A model generated the notes under the pieces. The model saw only the letters and a program-made list of their open reading frames with translations, was not told the origin of the DNA and ran no database searches. This document shows, piece by piece, positions 59,501-63,237 of a stretch of DNA of 64,000 nucleotides. How positions within the stretch are numbered: the first letter of the stretch is position 1; every line of letters starts with the position of its first letter. Made by a program: the position numbers and the translations under genes. This DNA is from Nymphaea colorata (Eukaryota; Streptophyta; Magnoliopsida; Nymphaeales; Nymphaeaceae), in assembly GCF_008831285.2 (NCBI RefSeq), contig NC_045151.1, positions 7,951,682-8,015,681 of the forward strand. The letters run 5' to 3'.

Positions 59501-59981
59501 TTATAGTGGCCCCACTCTTGCCGATCACATTTGCAGCTTGGCTGGTCGGCACAAGCAACTGTGCAGTTACTTTCTGCTTCTTATCAGAATCCCCAGCCGC
59601 TTCCAATGCACTAACTATCGCAGCATGCACCCTCATAACACCATCTTGAGCGTGGCAAAGGATCTCCATATCATCATCATCAATGTGCTTCTCCTTTTTC
59701 TCCTTGACATAGCAATAAATAGTAATAACCCTCTCGTTTGCCCCTGGAAAGGGGTCGACTACCTTGATTTTCGCCCTACTCTCCTGCCTTATTGAGTTTA
59801 TAACTTTACCACTCTTACCAATTACACTTCCAATGACACTGTCAGGGCATAAGATCCTATACACGACCAACTCCCCATCAGCTAATGTTTCTCTGCTTCC
59901 AGATCTTCGTTTCTGATTCTTAACGTCACTGTCTGACCCGCCATCTCTTTGTAGGTTTGTGCGCTTTCCTGTCTCACCCAT
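25916..59981 (-). CDS. Five-KH-domain RNA-binding protein, HEN4-like family (seven coding exons)
   Basis: Joining minus-strand exons 59981-59400, 53441-52932, 52839-52597, 52521-52267, 51906-51851, 51748-51658 and 26047-25916 gives 1,869 bp and 622 residues with no stop. KH domains lie near residues 37-105 (GKSG 55-58), 137-217 (GKSG 154-157), 311-385 (GKGG 327-330), 395-465 (GKGG 409-412) and 553-622 (GKSG 568-571). Between KH2 and KH3, and between KH4 and KH5, are Pro/Ser/Tyr/Gly-rich linkers. No signal peptide or membrane segment is present, and a basic KNQKRR patch near residue 21 could be a nuclear signal. The layout, length and ending (QAF-x-MST) recall Arabidopsis At4g18375 (from memory, about 606 residues). 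KH proteins of this group (HEN4, RCF3, PEPPER) bind single-stranded RNA and act in nuclear RNA processing; a specific target cannot be inferred. All introns are GT-AG. The start is the first ATG after a 3' splice site, followed by a family-like N terminus. Over 94% of the span is intron. Confidence 0.93.
26064..26070 (-). promoter_or_regulatory. Branch-point-like sequence of intron 6
   Basis: The minus strand reads TGCTAAT followed by ATTGTTTTTCTTCCAG. The match to the plant branch-site consensus and the spacing of about 20 bases are good. Confidence 0.6.
26138..26634. mobile_element. hAT-type MITE, CTATGTCACA family, copy 1
   Basis: The right terminus GTACCTATGTGACATAG is well kept; the left terminus (TTTATCACATGGGTACC) is decayed. 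The flanks ACAGTAAA (26130-26137) and AGAGTAAT (26635-26642) look like an 8-bp duplication with two changes. The interior is rich in GGTACC/ACCCGTACC subterminal repeats and a TA-CA microsatellite. Confidence 0.7.
26499..26542. repeat. (TA)n-(CA)n compound microsatellite
   Basis: A TA run is followed directly by a CA run, inside the MITE. Confidence 0.95.
26643..27565. other. Intronic sequence, nothing recognised
   Basis: This is AT-rich intron DNA with a short CT run (about 27449-27462) and CA run (about 27514-27530). No coding or repeat signature is visible. Confidence 0.5.
27566..28135 (+). repeat. Probable 5' LTR of Copia C
   Basis: A TGTTAA start and a TTCTGTCA end about nine bases before the primer site are the best boundaries seen. 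It includes a (TA)n run near 27840. There is no second copy to confirm the ends. Confidence 0.4.
28145..28157 (+). other. Primer binding site of Copia C (tRNA-iMet)
   Basis: The sequence TGGTATCAGAACC matches the initiator-Met primer site used by plant Copia elements, with one change from TGGTATCAGAGCC. Confidence 0.7.
28186..28425 (-). repeat. 3' LTR of Copia A
   Basis: On the minus strand it runs TGTTGACGGATC to TATTTCTACA. It differs from the partner LTR at a handful of sites plus a short indel (GTATGCCC against GCCC), about 3% by eye. Confidence 0.92.
28420..30516 (-). CDS. Copia A fused remnant polyprotein: protease N terminus, reverse transcriptase, RNase H
   Basis: The frame is open from well upstream; ATG 30516 (MADFRMGEW) is the likely start, because Copia B begins its gag with MADAMG. 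It gives 698 residues. The start MAD is followed at once by the protease motif WIIDSGATHHMIG, then by a jump into the region after integrase (LFTDFLDYKRES). The full reverse transcriptase follows (QLDVKNAFLNGDLEEEVYM, YVDDMIVIGDD) and then RNase H (YSDADWAG, SSAEAEY, YCDNKSAI, DRHFIRERID). Gag, zinc knuckle, most of protease and all of integrase are missing, with the frame kept through both deletions. The product cannot mobilise the element alone. The stop codon lies at the LTR edge, as in Copia B. Confidence 0.82.
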   Translation of the reverse strand: MADFRMGEWIIDSGATHHMIGDPKVFHGYKLSSKGENSMSKEEYSSSQEILFTDFLDYKRESVGPSIEVLEQERSGECSTGAGEECNRLFGQVYSRRRVCTDEMTGGENSTPNPVSPSLDDPSRAQKQPVEEEIQTVIASEELPIALRKGVRSCTEHPIGNFVSYSRLSKDYKCFVSSLSLAMIPRNVAKAQSDPKWTYAMQEEMEALRRNMTWEIIKIPEAAHLVGSKWVYTIKYKPDGSVERYKARLVAKGFSQKYEIDYLETFAPVAKMKTVRVIISLAVMKEWKIYQLDVKNAFLNGDLEEEVYMCMPPGYEEPGKCCKLRKALYGLKQSLRAWFERLRLVMRQCGYHQGNGDHTLFVKRNEQKVTIFLVYVDDMIVIGDDEDEIIKLKKLLAIEFDLKDFGKLKYFLGIEIARFGTSLVLNQRKYTLDLLKETGKLGCRPTSTPLDAGHKLSLRDGEPLCEEAKRRYQCLVGKLIYLTLTRLDITFAVNVMSEFMHALTDAHLKAVDRILCYLKRNLGKGLLYVKQDTLGIEGYSDADWAGCIDTRRSTSGYRIYLGGNLIVWRSKRQDICSRSSAEAEYGAVAMRVSELLWLKVLLTDIGIKVEEPMKMYCDNKSAINLANNPVLHDRTKHVEIDRHFIRERIDAKELVLPYMRSEDQTADVLTKALSSTSFERNVSKLGMFDMYAQLEGEC
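28426..28434 (-). other. Polypurine tract of Copia A
   Basis: The minus strand reads GAGGGGGAG directly before the 3' LTR. Confidence 0.85.
30517..31417 (-). other. GC-rich 5' leader of Copia A
   Basis: About 900 bases between primer site and start codon are GC-rich, with overlapping Arg/Ser/Pro-rich open frames in several frames. None matches gag. The leader of Copia B is shorter (about 410 bases) but has the same character. Confidence 0.6.
31418..31430 (-). other. Primer binding site of Copia A (tRNA-iMet)
   Basis: The minus strand reads TGGTATCAGAGCC adjacent to the LTR end, a perfect initiator-Met primer site. Confidence 0.93.
31431..31666 (-). repeat. 5' LTR of Copia A
   Basis: This is the partner of 28186-28425, followed by target duplication GCCTC. 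Confidence 0.92.
31948..32309. mobile_element. hAT-type MITE, CTATGTCACA family, copy 2
   Basis: The termini GTATGTCAAATGG and GTGTGACGTAG are flanked by GCCCAAAC (31940-31947) and CCCCAAAC (32310-32317), an 8-bp duplication with one change. The interior has GGGTGCGG-type subterminal repeats and a TA run (32167-32213). Confidence 0.7.
32400..33838 (+). pseudogene. Copia C gag, protease and pre-integrase remnants
   Basis: Broken gag frames occur near 32435-32888. The protease motif WSLDSGALFHMIANEF lies at 33257-33304 (Asp-Ser-Gly active site). The GAG-pre-integrase domain follows (LLHKRLKHLNLEKQSYLS, then CKKCILRKIKS, 33651-33770). The sequence ends in the motif that begins the integrase core. 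Stops and frameshifts are frequent. Confidence 0.68.
33839..34693. other. Intronic spacer with A/T-rich repeat and a coding-like fragment
   Basis: At 33873 the sequence CATAGTGACATATATC resembles the terminus of the MITE family at 54230. At 34132-34344 an open frame reads ELCMKIMPKRLNIPTEVL then IAGKSCRTYCCKLR, which looks like protein but was not assigned. Confidence 0.35.
34694..34978 (+). repeat. 5' LTR of Copia B
   Basis: It runs TGTTAGAATATG to GTTTCTACA. U3 holds two perfect inverted repeats (CCGGGTCC/GGACCCGG and GGTACCGAG/CTCGGTACC) and a TATATATT box at 34802-34809. Confidence 0.96.
34802..34809 (+). promoter_or_regulatory. TATA box in the Copia B 5' LTR
   Basis: The sequence CTATATATTG follows a CT-rich stretch, about 110 bases from the LTR start. 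The same box is at 39803-39810 in the 3' LTR. Confidence 0.6.
34979..34991 (+). other. Primer binding site of Copia B (tRNA-iMet)
   Basis: The sequence TGGTATTAGAGCC directly abuts the LTR, with one change from the iMet site. Confidence 0.9.
35390..39700 (+). pseudogene. Copia B gag-pol polyprotein (two in-frame stops)
   Basis: ATG 35390 (MADAMGTQKD) is preferred over 35360, because Copia A keeps the same MAD start. Order along the frame: gag (UBN2-like, with NYLSWSAAL and QIKHSIYSLTQGDLSV), the zinc knuckle CTHCNKLGHSVDFC near 36137, protease WIVDSGATHHMTG near 36440, the HHCC region and integrase core (SDVWGPSG, LIDDYSR, FRTDNAREY, PPQNGIAERKNR), reverse transcriptase (LDVKNAFLNGHLEEEVYM, YVDDMIV near 38728) and RNase H (YSDADWAG, YCDNKSAI). 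TGA at 39125-39127 (after TDCH) and TAG near 39305 (Trp of VVWRSK) break the RNase H. Otherwise the 1,436-codon frame is clean. It ends GEC-stop at the LTR edge. Confidence 0.93.
39686..39694 (+). other. Polypurine tract of Copia B
   Basis: The sequence GAGGGGGAG lies immediately before the 3' LTR, identical to that of Copia A. Confidence 0.9.
39695..39979 (+). repeat. 3' LTR of Copia B
   Basis: It is identical to the 5' LTR except for four substitutions, one of which breaks the CCGGGTCC hairpin arm. Confidence 0.96.
40028..40261 (-). repeat. 3' LTR of the chromovirus-like element
   Basis: On the minus strand it runs TGTTTAGGGTTGG to GGCTAACA, 234 bp. It is uninterrupted, and therefore shows the empty site (TTAGCTCA, 40125-40132) of the hAT insertion in the other LTR. 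Confidence 0.92.
40262..40277 (-). other. Polypurine tract of the chromovirus-like element
   Basis: The minus strand reads GTAAGGGGGGGAGCAT next to the 3' LTR. Confidence 0.8.
40292..41579 (-). pseudogene. Integrase and chromodomain-like C terminus
   Basis: The minus strand shows the HHCC zinc region (GHEGVERTYRRMQ, CQVCQQNK), the core (DISIDFVEGL, TIVSD, then SDGQTEIVNKSLETYLRCF), the GPY/F module (LAPRFVGPYQVKRKIG, PVFHVSKLK) and finally RVRQGKQLQTEWLIEWNTY with DDLPATWV, which follows the chromodomain pattern (W-x-x-W...TW). Frame breaks occur near 41190, 41030, 40770 and 40500. A chromodomain behind GPY/F places the element among chromoviruses. Confidence 0.82.
41761..42350. mobile_element. 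hAT-type MITE, CTATGTCACA family, copy 3
   Basis: The termini CTATGTCACATGGGTAC and GTACCTATGTGACATAG form an inverted repeat. The flanks CACCCAAC (41753-41760) and CACTCAAC (42351-42358) are an 8-bp duplication with one change. No transposase is encoded. It is inserted between RNase H and integrase of the chromovirus-like element. Confidence 0.88.
42351..44161 (-). pseudogene. Protease, reverse transcriptase and RNase H of the chromovirus-like element
   Basis: Protease starts MLVDTGFTHNFIAEKTAKAL (Asp-Thr-Gly intact, about 44160). Reverse transcriptase shows WGFCVDYRVL (about 43430), FKVMTFRLTNAPATFQSLMN (about 43230), and QFVLVFFDDILV (catalytic box, about 43150). RNase H shows FVVETGASGQGVEV, where the first catalytic Asp of DAS is Gly, and then VVTDHHSLKYYLQQQ and NPMVDRLSRA just before the MITE. 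Frame breaks lie near 43450, 43300, 43160 and 42540. Confidence 0.83.
44162..44941 (-). pseudogene. gag of the chromovirus-like element
   Basis: The start MADQHALVTMIKDML lies at 44941, followed by a Pro-rich stretch. The next frame (44707-44459) begins MDFPRFSGEDPLSRIFKSEQ, with IRCAIRWYMWLV, a typical chromovirus gag core. The last part (44383-44162) holds VKGWPIEALVGAFLGGPKEE. Frameshifts near 44745 and 44455 break it. No clear CCHC knuckle was found. Confidence 0.78.
45091..45102 (-). other. Primer binding site of the chromovirus-like element (tRNA-iMet)
   Basis: The minus strand reads TGGTATCAGAGC, one base from the LTR end. Confidence 0.9.
45209..48664 (-). mobile_element. hAT superfamily DNA transposon, 3.5 kb, with CGTATCGTA-rich ends
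   Basis: It is bounded by TTAACTCA (45201-45208) and TTAACTCC (48665-48672), an 8-bp duplication with one change; the uninterrupted LTR has TTAGCTCA at this site. Both ends (about 45219-45300 and 48510-48660) are arrays of CGTATCGTA/TACGATACG motifs in both orientations. The very tips share TTGTA. It encodes a nearly complete but frameshifted hAT transposase on the minus strand. Confidence 0.88.
45619..48157 (-). pseudogene. hAT transposase (BED finger, DUF659, dimerisation domain, acidic tail)
   Basis: The start MDPTWQWCERVKENNRLKLK leads into a BED-like finger whose second Cys is Tyr (KCSFYGNTF...HH). A frameshift near 47940 leads into a D/E-rich linker, then DUF659 (IMSDGWTDTRSRTLVNFLIY, VVQFITDNATNYRAAG, SPCVTHCVNLMLQDL). 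Another frameshift near 46700 leads to PSIGYLYEAMDNAKEAI and LHAAAYYLNPAIRF. The C-terminal dimerisation block (SQTCSASGCERNWSVFQHIH) follows a roughly 100-base intron-like gap (CCAA|GTAAAC donor, about 46310). A second short intron (AG|GTAATA to GTAG, about 46000-45920) leads to a 79-residue acidic tail (DLELWIEEEP, EEDEDEDKDD). The GW-D-x-x-x motif and CERNWS are diagnostic of hAT. Frameshifts make it inactive. Confidence 0.87.
48809..49254. other. Intronic sequence, nothing recognised
   Basis: No repeat ends or coding signature are visible. Confidence 0.5.
49255..49390 (+). pseudogene. BED zinc-finger fragment of another hAT-like transposase
   Basis: The plus strand reads LRCNNCKVVL, then after one frameshift GTTRIKQHLAGIHKSATPC and KDASLEVVQFF. 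The C-x2-C...H-x4-H spacing and the ATPCKD extension are typical of plant hAT N termini. The rest of the transposase is gone. Confidence 0.65.
49570..49725 (+). pseudogene. 3' end of a Copia element (RNase H C terminus and polypurine tract)
   Basis: The plus-strand translation YDDQIADIFITPLASSSFSW, then a stop and CPNLRGV, is the standard C terminus of Copia RNase H (DQIADIFTKPL). It is followed by ACTTGAGGGGAG, a polypurine tract, at 49708-49719. LTR sequence may follow from about 49720 but has no visible partner. It may be the lost 3' part of Copia C or a separate insertion. Confidence 0.6.
49740..50796. other. Intronic sequence with a 16-bp palindrome
   Basis: No gene is recognised. A perfect palindrome GGACCAGGCCTGGTCC lies at 50585-50600 within a GC-rich patch that resembles the sequence at 62704-62806. 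Short C- and A-rich runs occur near 49880-49920. Confidence 0.5.
50797..51192. mobile_element. Tourist-like (PIF/Harbinger) MITE
   Basis: It starts GGGCCCGTTTGATG and ends CATCAAACGGCCCC (13 of 14 terminal bases complementary). It is flanked by TTA at 50794-50796 and 51193-51195. The TTA duplication and GGGCC(C/T)GTTTG terminus are characteristic of Tourist-type MITEs. It is 396 bp with no coding potential. Confidence 0.75.
51540..51570. repeat. A-run and (GAA)n microsatellite
   Basis: This short repeat tract lies about 90 bases inside the donor side of intron 6. Confidence 0.85.
51658..51748 (-). CDS. KH gene exon 6 (residues 549-579, first half of KH5)
   Basis: The exon opens with one base completing a Gly codon, then LSSSSEMVIPGSAIGKVMGK and SGANIGNIRK, and ends at AAG|GTTGGT. 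This is the beta1-alpha1-GxxG-alpha2 half of KH5. Confidence 0.92.
51851..51906 (-). CDS. KH gene exon 5 (56-bp microexon, residues 531-549)
   Basis: This short exon (AADTGYGSLSSYTSKSYG plus two bases of the next codon) lies between GTGTGAAG and GGAGG|GTATGT. It was found by splicing logic and shares the YGS/SY composition of the linker. Its size of 56 bp is needed to keep the frame into exon 6. Confidence 0.85.
52267..52521 (-). CDS. KH gene exon 4 (residues 446-530)
   Basis: The exon follows TTCTTTAG and reads VSGEVGNVRDALTQIVLRLR (end of KH4), then a Pro/Ser/Gly linker ending HGYGSYQ at CAG|GTAATT. The preceding intron is 75 bp. Confidence 0.93.
52597..52839 (-). CDS. KH gene exon 3 (residues 365-445)
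   Basis: The exon follows TTCTGCAG and opens SVDDVKSVAVEAVLLLQ (last helix of KH3). It contains the KH4 core (VIGCLIGKGGYIINEMRKKT) and ends ELVE at GAG|GTTTGA. The preceding intron is 92 bp. Confidence 0.93.
52932..53441 (-). CDS. KH gene exon 2 (residues 195-364)
   Basis: The exon runs from IAGDQEAVKKAL (end of KH2), through a 95-residue Pro/Ser-rich linker, to KH3 (ELVVRVLCPSDKIGRVIGKG) and ends VNATE at GAG|GTTGGG. Phase is 0 at both ends. Confidence 0.93.
54230..54679. mobile_element. MITE, CATAGCCACA family, copy 1
   Basis: The termini CATAGCCACAAATAT and ATATCTGTGGCTATG form an inverted repeat of about 14 bases with one mismatch. The flanks CTCTATAC (54222-54229) and CTTTATAT (54680-54687) are a candidate 8-bp duplication with two changes. 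Its interior is similar throughout to 57947-58985 with the nested MITE removed. Confidence 0.68.
55180..55910. mobile_element. Non-autonomous relative of the 3.5-kb hAT element
   Basis: The start ATCAATGTTGTAAAAAGTGTATCGTAA (the central part is shared with 45206-45226), the GTATCGGTCGG stretch and reciprocal GTATCGTAAGATAC motifs at the other end match the termini of the hAT transposon. The flanks TAGTGTAC (55172-55179) and TAGTGTAT (55911-55918) suggest an 8-bp duplication. Only about 730 bp remain and no transposase is present. Confidence 0.68.
56328..57264. mobile_element. hAT-type MITE, CTATGTTG family, copy 1 (937 bp)
   Basis: The inverted termini CTATGTTG and CAACATAG extend imperfectly as TTAAGGC/GCCTTG. 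They are flanked by a perfect 8-bp duplication CTTGGAAG (56320-56327 and 57265-57272). Subterminal sequence is rich in GCCTAGGCG motifs. A 152-bp direct duplication lies inside. It is non-coding. Confidence 0.92.
56579..56882. repeat. 152-bp tandem duplication
   Basis: Copies 56579-56730 and 56731-56882, both starting GTAAGCCACTTAGTC, are nearly identical. It lies within the MITE at 56328-57264. Confidence 0.93.
57807..57852. repeat. (GAA)n and GA microsatellite
   Basis: A purine-rich tract; Phe/Leu/Ser-rich open frames across 57498-57887 come from it. Confidence 0.9.
57947..58985. mobile_element. MITE, CATAGCCACA family, copy 2, interrupted
   Basis: It is colinear with 54230-54679 (GGCAAAGTT, TTGGCAAATTTTT, AGGTAAAAATAAA, TAGATAAAAT, TAATGATGATAA in the same order) apart from the MITE at 58120-58756. 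The right end is diverged and its boundary is approximate. Confidence 0.62.
58120..58756. mobile_element. hAT-type MITE, CTATGTTG family, copy 2 (637 bp)
   Basis: The inverted termini CTATGTTG and CAACATAG are flanked by a perfect 8-bp duplication ATAAGAAG (58112-58119 and 58757-58764). It is nested in the repeat at 57947-58985. The paralogous repeat has a single ATAAGAAG at 54382-54389, which is the empty site. Confidence 0.94.
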
Positions 59982-59982
59982 T
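59400..59982 (-). CDS. KH gene, first coding exon (residues 1-194)
   Basis: The exon starts after TTGCAG (59983-59988) with one untranslated base, then ATG at 59981-59979. It ends DNFVQ at a CAG|GTTGGT donor. It carries KH1 and most of KH2, plus an acidic loop (HIDDDDME, residues 99-106) inserted before the last helix of KH1. The ATG sits immediately behind a splice acceptor, so the 5' UTR is interrupted by an intron. Confidence 0.92.
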
Positions 59983-61789
59983 CTGCAACATAAATCGCCA
60001 AGCAAACACAGCAAAAGTAGGCATGTAATGCATCAGTTAGGAAGAAAACTGATATAAACTGCACATAGATTTTTAAAGAAATTACCACAAGTATGTAATT
60101 ACATGAATACAAGAGGTACCATATCTACTGTGGTTAGGAGTAGAAGGCAATGAATACAGAAGAACAATAGGATGTAAGCTAACCCGATTTCATGCAATGA
60201 AAACGAAATCAAGATAAAACCATCAAGAGAACACAAAATAAATACACGGAAACAAAAAAAGTTGGGGATCCATCTTTTCTAGGAAAGAGGAACGTCTAAA
60301 AACCTAGGAAAACGCAGGGTATTACAACTAAATATTTAACAGAGAGAAAGAAAAATCACATAGCTCCAGAACGAGCATAGGTACTGACAAGAAGGCGAAT
60401 GTCAAATCAATAATAAGTTTAGAAAATACATGGTCCATTTCTAGTGGGACAAGAAAACATAGAAAGCACAATGAAGAAACAGGCAGAGTTGTAGAGACCA
60501 TGAAATAAATCGGTGAAATCCCTTATCTATATGGCAACCATCACTAGCAATTACGTTGAAAAAGGAGAATAAGGAAAGAGATATGATGGAAAATGGGCCC
60601 AACAAGAAAGGGTAGTGACTAAAGCCCAATTGGAAAACCAAAAACCCTAAAAAAAAAAAGAAATAACAAAGAAAAGTGAAACCCTACAAATTGAGGAGTT
60701 CTAAGAAATAGGTCAAAACTTAAAAGGAAAAAGAAGGAAGAAACTTCAAAGGAAAAACAAATGAAATCAACAGAAAGGAATTGTCCAATGCCGAACTGCA
60801 AGAAGTGGAAGAGAAGAGACCTTGTACCTCGGTAGAGAGAGAGGAGGGAGGGGGAGGGAGAGATGCGGTGGATGGCGGGAAAATAGGAAAACCAATAGGG
60901 AATGGTGCACAACAGTGCGAAACAGTTGCACAGTCAATCCTGAATTGCATCCAAAAGCAGTAATCCAGCAAATAAGCAGGTGAGTATTGTCAACGATTTG
61001 GGTGTTCATGGACGCATATTTTTAAACTTCTTCAAACGCCCTTTTTCATTTTATAATATTTTGATCAACTTTTTAAAAATAATGGGCAAAGCTGTGAATC
61101 GGACTCGAATCGATAGGCGACCTGGTCGTCGAGCCAGTGAGTTGACTCACTAGACCGAGTCAAGGCACAAACCTTTACAGTATTCTTTTTACTATAGACT
61201 GATGAGAAAATTGGTTGTATCATAAAATAACAAGTATCATCTGCATACGATCAAATAATCATAATTTATGAGAACTATCACAAATTACAGTTATATAACT
61301 ACGAAAAAAAACAGGACAGTTCATACGCACAGCTTTTGAACCCATAAATACGCATTTATAGATAATTGTGTGCATCGAACCCTTCTATAAGTAAGAAATT
61401 TCAATATATAAGGGCATAAGTAACTCAATAAGTTGTTTTTCCACATTCAATTTCACAACAAGCTAATCACAAATTGCAGAACGCAAACAAAAATTCAAAG
61501 AAAAAGAACAATTTATCGTTCATCATTAAGCGAGAGAGGCCAGAACTCAATTCCCTGCTAAAATCCAAAGAAAACCGACAAAAATAACAAAAAATACGAG
61601 GAGGAACAACATACCAATGATAAACATACAGTCAAATCAAAACTGAATAAAAAAACAAGAACAATACTAAAACATTTAAACCTTTCGGGACAAAGGACCC
61701 TGGCCTCCAGCAGCAACTTCGGGGACGCGAGAGAGAGAGAGAGAGAAAGAGAGAATGATTGACAAAATGAGGCAGAGAGGGAGAGAGGT
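59983..61789 (-). other. 5' UTR intron region of the KH gene with candidate leader exons
   Basis: An acceptor directly before the ATG (59983-59984) requires an upstream leader exon. Two candidate donors are seen: CCGAG|GTACAAGG (exon end 60828) after a CT-rich leader, and CCTCAG|GTACCTCT (exon end 61790). Which is used, or whether both are, cannot be told. Confidence 0.4.
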
Positions 61790-61960
61790 ACCTGAGGACT
61801 CGCCGGACGAGATTTGCCGGTAGACGTCCGGTGCCGGAGGACAACAGCTGTCCACTTCCTACGAAACCCTCGGTCTCTCAACTGGAAGACGAAGGAGAGG
61901 GCTAAGAAAACGAAAGCCCGCCCGACGCTGAAGATTTTTATGGTTAGGGAACCTATTTCT
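61790..61960 (-). other. Candidate first (non-coding) exon of the KH gene
   Basis: This is a GC-richer minus-strand segment ending in a strong CAG|GTACCT donor, just upstream of a CT-rich tract. No ATG-initiated frame joins the KH coding frame. Confidence 0.35.
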
Positions 61961-61999
61961 TTCTCAAACAAAAAAAAAAAAAAAACTCTCGAAATAGCC

Positions 62000-62700
62000 T
62001 AACTCGAGCGATCCCAGCCCGATCCCGCTATCCACCGAGTTGACCGATCCAAGTACAACTTTTTTTTGAAGATCTGTCTTATGTGGGTTAAGATCGTGGC
62101 CCAGCTTAAAGACAATCCGAGCCAACTCGGCGATTCCCGAGTTGACTCCGCCACTTTGCCAACTATAGTTTTAAATGCCTTCACCCCTCGGGCTATAGTC
62201 ATTTGCCAATTTCCATATATGCTCTAATCATTTTAAGAAGGACTTTAAGCAATTAAAAAATGGTCTCTCTTGTGTTAAACGTGCTCATCTCTCCTTGACC
62301 AAGACGTGTAATTCTCTCTTCGGTTTAACTTCTTTGGAAATCTTCACGAAAAAGAGAATGGTTGAAACCTGTTTTTGAAGCCTCCATGAGGAGGAGAAAA
62401 ATCTAGTTCTATCTTGGTCGTTTGTGGTGGTAGGTAAAGATGCTCCATGCTTCTCATCCATGTTTCAACAATACAATATTATGACATTTTGGCGAAGCTT
62501 AGAGGTCGCTTGATTGCCCATAAACTCTGGACATGTTCCACGTTCAATAAACCGACACAAACGTCGAGCATGGTACATGTGGAACTAGCTGGACAAGGAA
62601 CAGAGGGTACAAAACCCCAAACCATTCGCACTGTTCTGTGGTTTACCACGAAACAACAAAGCACAAAACAATCATCGGGCTTGCCCCTGTGCAACTAGGC
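62000..62700. other. Intergenic/promoter region
   Basis: It lies between the probable KH transcription start and the right-hand GC-rich patch. It includes a diverged repeat with GAGTTGAC motifs (about 62001-62160) similar to pieces near 55010, 56185 and 61140. No gene is recognised. Confidence 0.4.
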
Positions 62701-62703
62701 TGT

Positions 62704-62806
62704 GCACCAGGCCGGGCCGCCACCGAGTACCCGAAGCCTGACCCGAGCCTGGATACTGTAGTGTCGAGATGGGGCCTGCATGAACAGACCCGGCCCGGCC
62801 TGGTGC
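62704..62806. repeat. GC-rich inverted repeat
   Basis: The arms GCACCAGGCCGGGCC (62704-62718) and GGCCCGGCCTGGTGC (62792-62806) are perfectly complementary around a 73-base loop. It is probably part of a GC-rich MITE-like repeat. Confidence 0.75.
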
Positions 62807-62869
62807 CCATTGAAGTCAGGTACCGGGCAAACGACCAAGCCCGTTGGGGGCCTGTAAGCCTGCGACGGG

Positions 62870-63168
62870 GGTTAGGGTTTTTCTTTTTCACTGGAAAGAG
62901 AAAGAGAGTTGTGCAAGTTTGGACTTGAGAGTCCACCGGACCGCCACTGCCACAACCACTGCGGACATCGCCGACTCACCGTTTGTTGTTCGGCATCCAC
63001 TGTCGCCGCACCGCCGGTCTGCGACCGCCACCATTGCGCAAAATGCCGCATGCTATGCAGCTGCAAGCCACCACGGTACGCCATCGTCCGCCACTTCTGA
63101 GTCGTTCGCCACCGCCACTGAATGGTCCGCCACACGGCCGTGCCTGCGCTTTGCATATCTACGTTTGA

Positions 63169-63237
<69 letters not shown>

